Shown here: positions 52,869-63,800 of the stretch, one piece after another
How the letters are laid out: each line of letters starts with the position of its first letter
Position numbering within the stretch: the stretch's first letter is position 1
Assembly: GCF_001511835.1 (NCBI RefSeq)
Contig: NZ_LN997848.1
Location: forward strand, 4,554,001 to 4,618,000
Length of the DNA stretch: 64,000 nt
Source of the DNA: Magnetospirillum sp. XM-1
GTDB taxonomy: Bacteria; Pseudomonadota; Alphaproteobacteria; Rhodospirillales; Magnetospirillaceae
Reading direction: 5' to 3'
The notes under the pieces: generated by a model
Seen by the model: only the letters and a program-made list of their open reading frames with translations
What the model was told of the DNA's origin: nothing
Databases searched by the model: none
Program-made: the position numbers and the translations under genes

Positions 52869-55800
52869 GCCCACCGCGCCAGACGGGCCATGGCCGCGTG
52901 GCGGCCAGCCTGCTTGAGTTGCTGGGTGAAGGCCAGCTTGCCCGTATGATGAAGATCGCCAGTACGGATCGGCTTGCCGTCACGCGCCGGGGCGAGGTCA
53001 CCACTCCGTTGTCCTTGCGGAGCTGGTGCGGGTTGGTCTTCGCCGTTCTGCTTGGCTGGTGCCGGCCCGCCCTCCTTCACCGCACCACCACCGATCTGGA
53101 TACGGAAATTGGTGGCGACCTCGTGTCCTCCGTTATCACGGGCGACCACGACCACCGCCAGGGACCCCTTGAAGCCCTCCGGCGCCTCACCGACAAAAAT
53201 ACCGCGCGTTGCATCAAAACTCATCCAGGGTGGCAAGGGGCGACCATCGCTCATCTTGGCTGCAAGCTGGATGCCGGCCTCGGCGCTCGTGTGACCGAAT
53301 GCGTCCACGGGCACCGCGAAATTGATGACCTTGGAGTCCACGACCACGGCGGGGATGCCCTTGGCGACAAACAACGCGCCATCGCTGACAGCATTGACCG
53401 GCGGCGCTGAAACAGCCACCTGGAATCCGCCGCCGCTGGTCACGGAAGCGATCCTGGCGGCAAAGGCATTGCTGCCAATACCGGAGCCTCCCTGGGTGAA
53501 AGCGCCACTATCCGACACTGCCGCCCGGATCGAGGTAATCAGCGCCGGTCCCTCTGATGGGGGAGGCGGTGGCGGCTTAGGAGCCTCGACGACCGGCGGT
53601 GGCGGCGGTGGCGGCGGTGGCGGCGGTGGCGGAGACGGATTGTCATAGGACAGCGTCATGGTGGTCGAGATGGTGGCACCCGAGGAATCGGTCACGGTCA
53701 CCGTCACCGGGATGGAACCGCTCTGCCCCTGGGACGGGGTGCCGGTGAAGGTCTGGGTGATCGGATCAAACTTCAGCCAGGACGGCAATGGCGTGTTGTT
53801 CGGCCCTTTGGCGGTATAGGTCAGAGGGTCGCCATCGGGATCACTGAAGGTGCCGCCGGGAATCGGTGCCGAGCCGCCCTTGCCCAAGGCCCCGGAGATG
53901 GTCGGGGAACTGACGGTGGGCTGGTCGTTGGCGTTGGAGATGTATTCCCGGAAGGTGGTGGATTTGGCGCCGCCATTACCGTCCGAGGCCGTCACCTTCA
54001 AGTCGATGTAGGACAAGCTGGAGGGAGGATTGCCGGAAAAGGTTCGGCTCGCCCCGGTGAAACTCAGCCAGGACGGCAGGGCGGTGCCGTCTGCCTGAGT
54101 GGCGGTATAGGTCATGGTATCGCCATCAGCGTCATTGAAGACGTTGGCATTGAACTGGAACGTCTTGCTTCCCGATCCGCTCCAACTCTGATCGGCGATG
54201 GCGTTGGCCACCGTCGGTGTGTCATTGGCGTTGGTTACGGTCAGGTTGAAGGTGTTGGTCACCGTCGAGTTCTGCGGATCAGTGGCAGTCACCCTGATGG
54301 CGAAAGTCTGGCCATTGACCGAGGCCGGCGGATTGCCGGAGAAGGTCCGGGTGGAAGCGTTGAAGCTGAGCCAGGATGGAAGGGCGGCGCCACTGCTCAA
54401 AGATGCGCTCAAGGTCACCGGCGTACCATCGGCGTCGAAGAAGGTGTTGGCCGGAACCTGATAGGTCCAGGCGCCAGAGCCATCCTTGGTCTGGGCGCCA
54501 ATGGCGTTGGCGACCACCGGGGCGTCGTTGGTGGTGTTCTGGTCGATGGAGAGCTGGAATGACGAGGCGGCGCTGCCGCCGTTTCCATCATCGGCAGTAA
54601 CCTTCAGCGCCACGCTGGGCGCGCCCCAGGGGGGATTGCCGGAGAAGGTGCGGGTATTGGCGTCGAAGGACAGCCAGGATGGCAGGGCCGATCCATCCGA
54701 CTGGGTGGCGCTATAGCTCAGGGTGTCGTTGTCTGCGTCGGTGAAGGTGTTGGCGGGAACCTGATAGGTCCACGCCCCCGGCCCCGACATGCTCTGCCCC
54801 GCCAACCCATTGGCCACCACAGGCGCATCATTGGCATTCGAGACCCGGAGTGTGAAGGTGCTGGATACAGCCGCCGCCGACGGATCGGTGCCGGTCACCT
54901 TCAGCAGCAAAGTCGAGACGCTGGACGGCGGATTGCCGGAGAAGGTGCGGGTATTGGCGTCGAAGGACAGCCAGGACGGCAGGGCCGAACCATCGGACTG
55001 GGTGGCGCTCCAAGTGATGGTATCGCCGTCCGCGTCGGTGAAAGTGCTGACCGGCGCCTGATAGCTCCAGGCGCCGGAACCGCTCATGCTTTGGTCGGCG
55101 ATGCCGGTGGCCAGCACCGGCGAATCGTTGGCGCTGGCGATGGTCAGATTGAAGGCACCGGAAATGCTGCCGCCCTCGTTGTCGTTGGCGGTCACCGTGA
55201 TGGCATAGGTCTGGCCGTCGGCGGTCGCGGGGGGATTGCCGGAAAAGGTCCAGGCCTGGGGATTGAAGCGCAGCCAGGAGGGCAGCGCCCCACCGCCGGT
55301 CAAGGTGGCGGACAGGGCCAGGGTGTCGCCGTCGGCATCGGTGAAGGTGTTGGCCGGGATCTGATAGGTCTTGGCCCCCGATCCGGTCCAGGTGGTGCTG
55401 GCGATGGCATTGGCGAGGACCGGGGCGTCGTTGCTGGTGTTCTGGTCGATGTTGAGACGGAAGGAGGACGAGGCAGAACCGCCATTGCCGTCGGATACGC
55501 TGATCTTCACGTCCACCTGCGGCACCCCATTCGGCGCGTTGCCCGACAGGACACGGGTGGCCGGATTGAAGCTCAGCCAGGCTGGAAGCGCGGAGCCGTC
55601 GGTCTTGGTCGCGCTCCAGGTCAGGGTATCGTTGTCGGCGTCGGTGAAGGTGCTGGCCGGAACCGTATAGCTCCATACCCCCGGTCCGCTGATGGTCTGC
55701 GGCCCCAGGGGATTGGCCAGAACCGGAGCATCGTTGACGGAGCTAAGCGTCAGGGTGAAGGTGGACGACACCGTGCCGCCATTGCCATCATTGGCGGTGA

Positions 55801-58800
55801 CCGTCAGGTTGACCGATCCCACCCCGGCGGGCGGATTGCCGCTGAAGGTACGGCTGGCGGTATCGAAGCTCAGCCAGGACGGAAGCGCGCCGCCGCCTTG
55901 CAATGTGGCCGAATAGCTCAGGACGTCGCCATCCGGGTCCGCCGAGAAGGTGTTGGCGGGAACCTGATAGCTCTTGGCCCCCGATCCGGTCCAGGTCTGG
56001 TTGGCAATGGCGTTGGCCACCGTCGCGGTGTCGTTGGCGCTGGAAATGTTGATGGTGAAGTCGTTGGCGGCGCTGCCGCCGCGCCCGTCATCGGCGGTCA
56101 CCCGGATGGCGACACTGGCCACACCCGAAGGCGGATTGCCGGAAAAGGTCCGGGTGGCGGAGCTGAACGACAGCCAGGACGGCAGGGCCGAACCGTCCTG
56201 CTGCTTGGCCGAATAGGTCATGGTATCGGCATCGGCGTCGCTGAACACATTGGACACGAACTGGAACGACTTCGCCCCCGCCCCCGACCAGGACTGGTTG
56301 GCGATGGCGTTGGCCACGGTGGGGTTGCGATTGACGGTGATGGCGAAGGTGGTGTTGGCGGTGTCGTTGGCGGCGGTGTCGGTCACCTTAAAGACGAAGC
56401 TGTCGCTGCCGCCGCCGCCGCCGCCATGGGTGTAGGTGATGTTGCCCGCACCCAAATCCGACTGCAGGAAGGTGTCGCCGTTGTTGAGCGCCACGCCGCC
56501 CTTGTAGAGGATGCCGCCGGTGGGCTTGGTCACCACGGTATAGCTCAGGGTGCTGGCCGCCTGCTCGCCGTCGTAGGAGGCCAGTCTGGCGTTGGTGATG
56601 GTCACCGACTGGCCTTGCACCACCACCGCGCCCTCGTTGATGGTGACGCTGGCCGCATCGTTGACGTTGGTGATGGCGATGGTGAAGGCCTTGTCGTAGG
56701 TCAGACCACCCTGGTCGGTGGCGCGGACCGTCACGCTCTGGCTGGTGGCGGTCTCGTAATCCAGGTTGGCCCCGGCCTTGACCTGCAACTGGCCGCCGAC
56801 GATCTGGAACTTCGACGTAGCGCCGCTGACCAGCGAATAGGTAAAGGTGTTGCCGGAATCGGGGTCGGTGCTGGACAGGTTGCCCACCGCCGTTCCCGCC
56901 GCGCTGTTCTCCGGGACCGTGGCAGCCGACAGGGCGATATCGGTCGGTGCCTCGTTGACGTTGGTCACCGTGATGGTGAAGACCTTGTCGTAGAAGGCGC
57001 CCTGGGCATCGGTGGTGCGCACCGTCACCGAATGGCTGGTGGCGGTCTCGTAATCCAGGTTGGCCCCCGCCTTGACCTGCAACTGGCCGCCGGAAATCTG
57101 GAACTTGTCCGTCGCGCCGCCCACCAGGGAATAGGCGGCGCTGTCCCCGCTGTCGGCATCGGTGGTCGATAGAGTGCCGATCACCGTTCCTGCGGCGCTG
57201 TTCTCCGCCACGCTGGACGACGACAGGGCAATGTTGGTCGGCGCGTCGTTGATGGAGGTGGAGATCACCGTGGTGGTGTAGTCCGTGACTGCCGAAGCCA
57301 CGCCATCGCTGACGGAGACGGTCATCGAGGTGGTCTCGGTCAAGCCCGGCGCCACCCGGTTGGCGGTCGGCGTGAACACCAGCCCCCGGATGGCGGTGGT
57401 CGCCGCGGCGGCCGTGCCGGAATAGGAGTAGTTCCCTGCGCCCAGATTGGTGAAGCCGTTCAGCGTGGTGAAACTGCCCTGGAGGGAACTGCCCAGCGAG
57501 ATGCTGACCGTCTGGGTCTGCGCCGTGGAGCCGTCCGAAGTGCCGGTGTCGGCGATGGTCACATTGGTGAACGGCGATACCGTGGCGTTGTCGTTGACCG
57601 TCTGCCCGGCGGTCGCTCCGCTGATGGTCGGCGCGTCGTTGACGGTGACCGTAAAGGTCTTGGTCGCCGTCGCCGTGCCGTCGCTGACCTGGATGCTGAA
57701 TGTGTCCGTGCCGGTATACCCGGCTGTGGGCGTGTAGGTGATGGTGCCGCCCGGCGTGATGTTGGCGCTGCCCGATGTCCCGGTGGCCCCGGCAATGCTC
57801 AAGGTGCCGTGGCTGGGGCCGCTGCTCTGGGTCAAGGTTTCCGTCTGGCCGGAATCCGTGTCGTTGATATGGAGATAGGACTTGATATCCACCGCCGAGG
57901 CGCCCACCGCCACGGTCAGGGACTGGGAACTGCCGCCCACGAAGGCGGGCACGGCGTTGGGATTGATGGCAAGCGATTGGGATGGATTGAATGACTGGGT
58001 ATTGGAAAACGCGTCACTGACCATGACGTACCACGTCGACAATGTCCCCGCATAGGTGGGCACGAATGTCTGGCCGTTCGCCGTGTTGTAAAAGGTGACG
58101 CCACCGCCGGATGTTTGACCTGTTTCATAATAGGAGCCGTAATTTGTGGCATTGACGCCGATGAATCCCTGCCGGCCTTCAAGGCTGACCGTCTGGCCGC
58201 TAAGTGGTCCCGCCGTGTACGTGTAGTTCGCCGTGAAAATCATGTCGTAGTTAAAGTTTGGTCCAGCACCGTAGCGAACGGTCCACGACCCGTTCAAACC
58301 CGCGCTGATGGTGCCGTTAGCATCGTAGGACAGCGCCACCGGGTTTCCCGAATAGGTGCGGTTCCAGGCCGACAATTGCTGGAGATCGCCGTCATAGTCG
58401 GCGAGCCTGGACGGATCCAATGGCGAATCCCCATCGATAACGCCCGACGCATGTTCAAGAGCCCAATCCCCGTTCGCGCCGGTGACGTTTTCGGACGCCG
58501 CCACATCGGCGCCGGTCGCAGCCGCCAGACCATCGATGAATCGCTGTCCGTCCGCCCCCTTGGCCACATCGCAGCCATAGACCAGCAGGTCGCCGCCGAC
58601 GTTCAGGGCATGGCCGATCTGGGCCAACTCGGCCTGGACGGCGGGATCCGAAAGACTGGCGGCGGCCAATCCGTCCGCGCCGATCCTTAAGGTGGCCTCG
58701 CCGCCATGGGACAGGATGGACATGCTGTCGTAGCCGGCATGGGTCTCCGCCCATTTGGCGATCTGGGCCAGACCGCTTTGGTTGGCGTCGATCTCCTCGA

Positions 58801-59071
58801 TCTCAACGCCGGGCTTGATGGCGGCCTCAAGGGTCTTGTAGTCGGCCACCGAGGTGTCGATGAACACCACCTCTTTGCGTCCATTGTTCCGGGTCGGATC
58901 GGCGGCCCTCACCTCCACCGGAGCGGGAGCATCGGGGATCAGCGCCTTGGCGGCTGCGTCGGGCGCGGCATGGGCGGCATCCACGGCCGCCGCGCCGTCG
59001 AACATCCAGCGCGGCTCCAGGGCGAGCAGGCCGAGTGTGTTGCGGTGACGCTTGCGCTTGATATGGCCCAT
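52865..59071 (-). CDS. Giant DUF4347 cadherin-like surface protein 1
   Basis: About 2068 residues. The N-terminus has the LEPRWMFDGA motif common in such proteins, then a DUF4347 domain (about 60-230; LSHGGEATL, DLLVYGCDVAKG). Next come a VCBS/cadherin-like domain, two classical cadherin repeats (VAENSAAGTVIGTLS, VPENSAAGTAVGNLS), a CSPG-like repeat, and nine about-100-residue He_PIG/dystroglycan-type repeats marked by LPSWLSF...TFSGNPP. A 13-proline linker follows, then a C-terminal domain shared with protein 2 that ends in FTQQLKQAGRHAA. Few cysteines and many D/N residues suggest calcium binding. The ATG at 59071 has GGAG 8 bases upstream; a GTG at 59080 is less likely. Inferred role: secreted adhesin or biofilm protein. 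Confidence 0.88.
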   Translation of the reverse strand: MGHIKRKRHRNTLGLLALEPRWMFDGAAAVDAAHAAPDAAAKALIPDAPAPVEVRAADPTRNNGRKEVVFIDTSVADYKTLEAAIKPGVEIEEIDANQSGLAQIAKWAETHAGYDSMSILSHGGEATLRIGADGLAAASLSDPAVQAELAQIGHALNVGGDLLVYGCDVAKGADGQRFIDGLAAATGADVAASENVTGANGDWALEHASGVIDGDSPLDPSRLADYDGDLQQLSAWNRTYSGNPVALSYDANGTISAGLNGSWTVRYGAGPNFNYDMIFTANYTYTAGPLSGQTVSLEGRQGFIGVNATNYGSYYETGQTSGGGVTFYNTANGQTFVPTYAGTLSTWYVMVSDAFSNTQSFNPSQSLAINPNAVPAFVGGSSQSLTVAVGASAVDIKSYLHINDTDSGQTETLTQSSGPSHGTLSIAGATGTSGSANITPGGTITYTPTAGYTGTDTFSIQVSDGTATATKTFTVTVNDAPTISGATAGQTVNDNATVSPFTNVTIADTGTSDGSTAQTQTVSISLGSSLQGSFTTLNGFTNLGAGNYSYSGTAAAATTAIRGLVFTPTANRVAPGLTETTSMTVSVSDGVASAVTDYTTTVISTSINDAPTNIALSSSSVAENSAAGTVIGTLSTTDADSGDSAAYSLVGGATDKFQISGGQLQVKAGANLDYETATSHSVTVRTTDAQGAFYDKVFTITVTNVNEAPTDIALSAATVPENSAAGTAVGNLSSTDPDSGNTFTYSLVSGATSKFQIVGGQLQVKAGANLDYETATSQSVTVRATDQGGLTYDKAFTIAITNVNDAASVTINEGAVVVQGQSVTITNARLASYDGEQAASTLSYTVVTKPTGGILYKGGVALNNGDTFLQSDLGAGNITYTHGGGGGGSDSFVFKVTDTAANDTANTTFAITVNRNPTVANAIANQSWSGAGAKSFQFVSNVFSDADADTMTYSAKQQDGSALPSWLSFSSATRTFSGNPPSGVASVAIRVTADDGRGGSAANDFTINISSANDTATVANAIANQTWTGSGAKSYQVPANTFSADPDGDVLSYSATLQGGGALPSWLSFDTASRTFSGNPPAGVGSVNLTVTANDGNGGTVSSTFTLTLSSVNDAPVLANPLGPQTISGPGVWSYTVPASTFTDADNDTLTWSATKTDGSALPAWLSFNPATRVLSGNAPNGVPQVDVKISVSDGNGGSASSSFRLNIDQNTSNDAPVLANAIASTTWTGSGAKTYQIPANTFTDADGDTLALSATLTGGGALPSWLRFNPQAWTFSGNPPATADGQTYAITVTANDNEGGSISGAFNLTIASANDSPVLATGIADQSMSGSGAWSYQAPVSTFTDADGDTITWSATQSDGSALPSWLSFDANTRTFSGNPPSSVSTLLLKVTGTDPSAAAVSSTFTLRVSNANDAPVVANGLAGQSMSGPGAWTYQVPANTFTDADNDTLSYSATQSDGSALPSWLSFDANTRTFSGNPPWGAPSVALKVTADDGNGGSAASSFQLSIDQNTTNDAPVVANAIGAQTKDGSGAWTYQVPANTFFDADGTPVTLSASLSSGAALPSWLSFNASTRTFSGNPPASVNGQTFAIRVTATDPQNSTVTNTFNLTVTNANDTPTVANAIADQSWSGSGSKTFQFNANVFNDADGDTMTYTATQADGTALPSWLSFTGASRTFSGNPPSSLSYIDLKVTASDGNGGAKSTTFREYISNANDQPTVSSPTISGALGKGGSAPIPGGTFSDPDGDPLTYTAKGPNNTPLPSWLKFDPITQTFTGTPSQGQSGSIPVTVTVTDSSGATISTTMTLSYDNPSPPPPPPPPPPPPPVVEAPKPPPPPPSEGPALITSIRAAVSDSGAFTQGGSGIGSNAFAARIASVTSGGGFQVAVSAPPVNAVSDGALFVAKGIPAVVVDSKVINFAVPVDAFGHTSAEAGIQLAAKMSDGRPLPPWMSFDATRGIFVGEAPEGFKGSLAVVVVARDNGGHEVATNFRIQIGGGAVKEGGPAPAKQNGEDQPAPAPQGQRSGDLAPARDGKPIRTGDLHHTGKLAFTQQLKQAGRHAAMARLARWA
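53593..53632. repeat. 9-bp GC-rich microsatellite encoding the polyproline linker
   Basis: About four tandem copies of GGTGGCGGC (plus strand), encoding the run of 13 prolines before the C-terminal domain of giant protein 1. Slippage would change linker length in steps of three prolines without a frameshift. Confidence 0.75.
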
Positions 59072-59099
59072 GTTTCCCACTCCAACAGGGTCGGTCTGC

Positions 59100-60833
59100 T
59101 TATTCGCCGTCCCGACCCGTCATGCGGCTGATCTTGCCGCCCAGCCAAGCCAGACCATCGCCCAGCGGGTCCTTGCGCTCGGGCTCGGCGACCGTGGCCG
59201 CCTCGGCCGGCTTGGCGAGACCGTTGGAGATGAAAGTCCCCAGCCAGGCCATTGCCCCCTGATTCTCGGGCTTTGGCGCCGGGGCATCGGGGGTTACCGA
59301 CTCGATCACGGCGGGTGCGGCCTGCGGCACGGGACCTGCCTTCATCACCGGCGGCATGGCCAGCACGATGGCCCCCGACAGCCCGTCCAGCGAGTGCGAC
59401 GCCACCCGCTCGGGCACCGGGTCGGCACCGATGGTGGATTGCAGCTTGCCGTAGGCCGACTGCATCTGAGCGTAGGTCTGGAAGCGGCGAAGCTCGGCGG
59501 CGATGGCCGAGGTCTCGGTGCTGATGCGTTCGATCTCGTTGGTGGTGCCGCCGCGGCTCTGGTTGCCCGAGGCTTCGGCCAGGCGGGTCTCGATGCCCCA
59601 CAGCTTGTCGGCCCGCTCGAACTGCTTGGCGGCGCTCATGAACTGATGCGAGATCACATGCACCTGGGCCAGCACCGCCATGCGCAACGCGATCCGTTTG
59701 GCATCGGCGACCTTCTCGGCACTGTCGGCATGGGCCAGGCGGTCGGGCGCCGACAGCAGATTGATCAGGTTCCAGGTGACCTTGGTGCCCACGTCGTTCC
59801 AGCGGTTGTCCACCAGGAACGAGTTGGAATCGTACTGGCGCGAGAACGACAGGGTGACGCCCGGCAACAGCTTCAGGATTTCCTTATGGGTGTCGTCGAT
59901 GGCGATACGGCTCTGATAGTCCTGTTCCCGCAGATCCGGGTTGTTGATCAGCGCGGCTTCTTCCATCTGCTCGATAGACATGGACCATTCGGGGATGGTC
60001 ATGCCGCCCTTTTCCGGCACGTCGAGCTTGAAATCACTGCCCGGCGGCACGTTGATCAGGGCGGCAAGCTCGGCCTTGGCGGTGGTCAGTTCCTGGTCGA
60101 TGGCTTCAAGCTGGCGGATGCTTTCCAGCAGGGTTTTCTGGATGCGCAGGCTCTCGGTGGGGTTCTTCAACCGCTCGGCCTCGACCCGTTCGGAATCCTT
60201 CAACGCCTTTTCCGCATTGGCGATGATGTCCTTGACCTTGCCCTTCAGGGTTTGGGCCGCTGCCGCGCGCCAGAAGGTGAAGCGGACCTCCTGCACCAGA
60301 TTGGCCACCGTCTTGCGGCGCTTTTCCGCAGCGATCAGGGCGCGGTCGGCATTCTGGTGGGCGGTGAAATAGGAAACACCGAAATCCAGGATGTTCCAGG
60401 TCAGGCCCAGGTCGTTGGTGATGGAGAAGCGGTCGGCCGAATAGCTGGGGTTCGAGGTGCTGGTGGTCTGGGTATAGAGATCACGCGACTTGGTGGCGTT
60501 GGGTGCCGAGCGCTCGGTATAGCCGGCATTAGCGGTCAGCTTGGGCAGCAGGTCGAAGCGGTCGAGATCCAGCTGCCCCAAGGCCAGGGCCTCGTCCATC
60601 ATCTTGGACCGCTTGTCCAAATTGTACTTCAACACCCGCGCCACCGCGTCGGCGAGCGTCAGCGGCTTGGCCATCGCCTCCTGGCCCTCGAACATGGCGA
60701 CCCGGTCGGCTTTGGCCTTCGCAGAGAACTCATCTTGCGTGAACGGCGTCGGCGTCACGCCGCAGGCCGACAGCAGGGCCATGGTGGAAACGGCTGCCAG
60801 CAGGCGGCCCATGCGGGACAGATTGGCGGTCAT
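59100..60833 (-). CDS. TolC-family outer-membrane lipoprotein
   Basis: A 577-residue protein with a lipoprotein signal (MALLSAC, lipobox Cys at residue 24) and two TolC/OEP repeats of long helices and strands (LGLTWNILDFGVSYFTAHQNADRALIAAEKRR and VTWNLINLLSAPDRLAHADSAEKVADAKRIALR regions). The last 100 residues are an Ala/Pro-rich extension. It would form the outer-membrane exit channel for the giant proteins that flank it. It begins 17 bases after protein 2 and ends 28 bases before protein 1, so all are cotranscribed. Confidence 0.88.
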   Translation of the reverse strand: MTANLSRMGRLLAAVSTMALLSACGVTPTPFTQDEFSAKAKADRVAMFEGQEAMAKPLTLADAVARVLKYNLDKRSKMMDEALALGQLDLDRFDLLPKLTANAGYTERSAPNATKSRDLYTQTTSTSNPSYSADRFSITNDLGLTWNILDFGVSYFTAHQNADRALIAAEKRRKTVANLVQEVRFTFWRAAAAQTLKGKVKDIIANAEKALKDSERVEAERLKNPTESLRIQKTLLESIRQLEAIDQELTTAKAELAALINVPPGSDFKLDVPEKGGMTIPEWSMSIEQMEEAALINNPDLREQDYQSRIAIDDTHKEILKLLPGVTLSFSRQYDSNSFLVDNRWNDVGTKVTWNLINLLSAPDRLAHADSAEKVADAKRIALRMAVLAQVHVISHQFMSAAKQFERADKLWGIETRLAEASGNQSRGGTTNEIERISTETSAIAAELRRFQTYAQMQSAYGKLQSTIGADPVPERVASHSLDGLSGAIVLAMPPVMKAGPVPQAAPAVIESVTPDAPAPKPENQGAMAWLGTFISNGLAKPAEAATVAEPERKDPLGDGLAWLGGKISRMTGRDGE

Positions 60834-60850
60834 GTGATTATCCCCTGGTC

Positions 60851-63800
60851 TTAGGAAAAGCGGATGGCGGCAAAGCGCCCGGCCTGCTTGAGTTGTTGGG
60901 TGAAGGCGATTTTGCCCACCGGCTTGTCGCGGTGGTGACTGCCCAGCTTGATGACGTTTCCGTCCCGGACGGCGCCGGTCTTTTCCGGCAACCCGTTGAT
61001 TCGCACGGTGATGGTGGCTTCCTGCCCCTTGTCGTCGCGGGCGACGATGCGGACCACCATGGTGCCCTTGAAGTCGGCGGGCGGCTGCCCCGCCAGGGTG
61101 CCGGAACGGGAGTCGAAGTTAAGCCAGGACGGCAAAGGCTGCCCCGTCACACGAGCCGCGCTCAGCGTGACCACGGCATCGGAACGGCTATGGACGAAGG
61201 CGTCTACCGGAAGGGCAACCCGGATCGGCCCATCGGTGACCGGCGGCACCTGAACCTCGGGACGAAGGGCCAGCAGACCTTCAACCGGCGGCCCGCCCTG
61301 GGTCCCCGTCACCACCGGCACACGGAACCCTCCATCCCCCGCCGTCGGCGTGAACTGGGGCGTCATAACCACCGGGATGACCGGAGGCGCCACCACGACA
61401 GGGACAAGCGGGGCCACGGCCTTTGACACCTCGCCCACCGGTGCCTTCGGGGCGTCGGCGACCGGTCCGGCCGGTGCCTTGGGGGCATCGGCGGCCGTTG
61501 GCGCCGAGGGAATGGGCGTGGTGGCCGGAACGAATACCGACGGCGGCGCGGTGTCGCGGACGATGGTCTTCGGCAACTCGGAGACAGGCTGGGGCGGCGC
61601 CTGCGGCACGACGACCACCACCGGCGGAGCAGGTGGCGCGGTGGGCGGCGGCGGGGGAGGTGGCGGGGCCGGGTCGGCCGGCTTGGCCGCCACGGTGACA
61701 TTGAAGACGCGCGTCGCCGTCACGGCGCCGTCGCTGACCTGGACGGTGAAGGTGTCGGTGCCGGAATATCCGGCGGTGGGCGTATAGGTGATGGTGCCGC
61801 CGGGCGTCACGTCGGTGCTGCCCGACGTGGCGGTGGCGCTGGAGAAGGACAAGGTGCCATGGCTGGGGGCCACCGACTGGCTCCAGGTCTCGGTCTGGCC
61901 GGAATCCGAATCGCTGACATGCAGATCGGGCTTCAGGTCCACCGCTGCGCTGTTGTAGCTGAGCGACAGGGCCTTGGCTGTCCCGGTGACGAAGGTGGGC
62001 GAGACGTTGGACGCCACCGTGACATTGAAGACGCGGGTGGCGGTGCCCCCGTTGCCGTCGCTGACCTGGACGGTGAAGGTATCACTGCCGGAATAGCCGG
62101 TGGTGGGCGTATAGGTGATGGTGCCGCCGGGCGTCACGTCGGTGCTGCCCGAGGTGGCCGTGGCGCTGGAAAACGACAGCGTGCCGTGGCTGGGCGCCAC
62201 CGACTGGCTCCAGGTTTCGGTCTGGCTGGAATCGGAATCGCTGACATGCAGGTCCGGCTTCAGATCGACGGCCGTGCCGTTGAATGCGACCGACAGGGCC
62301 TTGGCCGACGCGGTCACGAAGGTGGGAGCGGTGTTTGGCGAGGCGCTGCGGGCGGAGAAATAGAGTTTGTTATTGTAGACGGTGATGCTGGTGACGTTGC
62401 TGCCCGATGAACCGGCGTTGATATCCTTGACCAGCGCCGTCCCACCGGCGGTGCCGTCGCTGGTCCATAATTCGGCGCCGTTGCTGTCGCTCAGCTGGAA
62501 GGGCGTGAAATACAGCTTCCCCCCCGTCCTGGCGAAGTAGACCGGCATGCTGCTGCCGCTGCCGGCATTGATGTCCTTGACTAGGCTGAGGGCGGCGCCG
62601 TTCCAGGACAGCAGCTCGTTGCCGTTGGTCCCGTCATTTCCGCCGAGATACATGGTCGCGGTCGAGTACTCCGCGCCATACACGGTGGAAACGCCGTTGA
62701 CCTTGGCCGTTCCGGCGGCGGTGCCGTCGGTCTTGTAGAGGTCGCCCGTTTGGGTCGTGAAGTAGACGTTTCCATCCCCGGCGGTCCATTGGAAGAAGCC
62801 GCCGGCCGCGCTGGAATCGCCCGACGACGGATATCCGCTGGTGGTGCCGCCGGCGACGATGTCCTTCAGCAGGACGGTGCCGGCGGTGGTGCCATCCGAC
62901 ACCCAGGGCTCCGCCCCGTAGGTGGTGGTGTAGGGCGAGAAATAGAGCTTGTCGCCGACCGCGCTGAACGAGAACGTCGCGTAGGAGGTGTTGGACCAGA
63001 CCATGCTGTTGGAGCCGAAATCCTTGACCGCCACGGTGCCGCCGGTGGTGCCGTCGCTCTTCCACAGCTGGTCGTAGTGCCCCAGGGTGGTGTCGTTGGC
63101 CGCCAGGAACAGCTTATCGCTGGCGGCGACCACCTTGGAGACCCACACCGTATGGACCCGGGACACCGTGGCGCCGTCATAGGACCACAGCTGGGTTCCG
63201 GCGGCGCTGCCATAGCCGACAAAGTAGAGGACGTTGTTCAGCGCCGCGATTGTCTGCCGCGTGCCCGTATCGACGCCGCCGTTGCTGCCGCTCCACAGAT
63301 CGGTGACCATCTGGGTGTTGGCTTCGGTGCCGTCCGTCCGCCACAGCTCGGCGCCGTTGGTGCCGTTGTTGGCGGCGAAGTAGAGCCAGCCGTTGCAGGC
63401 CACCAACTGGTTGTAGCTGTTGTTGAAGGCGCTGCTGCTGCCGGACCGGATGTCCTTGACCAGTTGCGTTCCCGCTTCGGTGCCGTCGGTCACCCAAAGT
63501 TCCCGGCCATAGGTGGCATTGGTGGCGGTGAAGTAGAGCTTTCCATTGAAGACGGTGAAATCCAGCGGATTGCTGCTGCCGCCCGGATTGATCTCCTTCA
63601 GGATGGCGGTCCCCCCCGAGGTGCCGTCCGAGGCCCAGATATTGGTGGTGACGGCCAAACGATCGCCATAGTCAGGAACATCGATGGCGGTTGCGGTGAT
63701 GACGCCGGTATCGCTCTCCAAAATCCAATCGCCATTGCGGCCCGTGGCATCGTCCGACGCCGCCACGTCGGCGCCGGTCGTCGCTGCCAATCCGGCGATG

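Noticed and set aside
55091..57172. 693-codon plus-strand open frame opposite giant protein 1
   Set aside because: It is a by-product of the repetitive cadherin-like coding sequence on the other strand; its composition is Gly/Val/Arg-rich and it has no recognisable domain.
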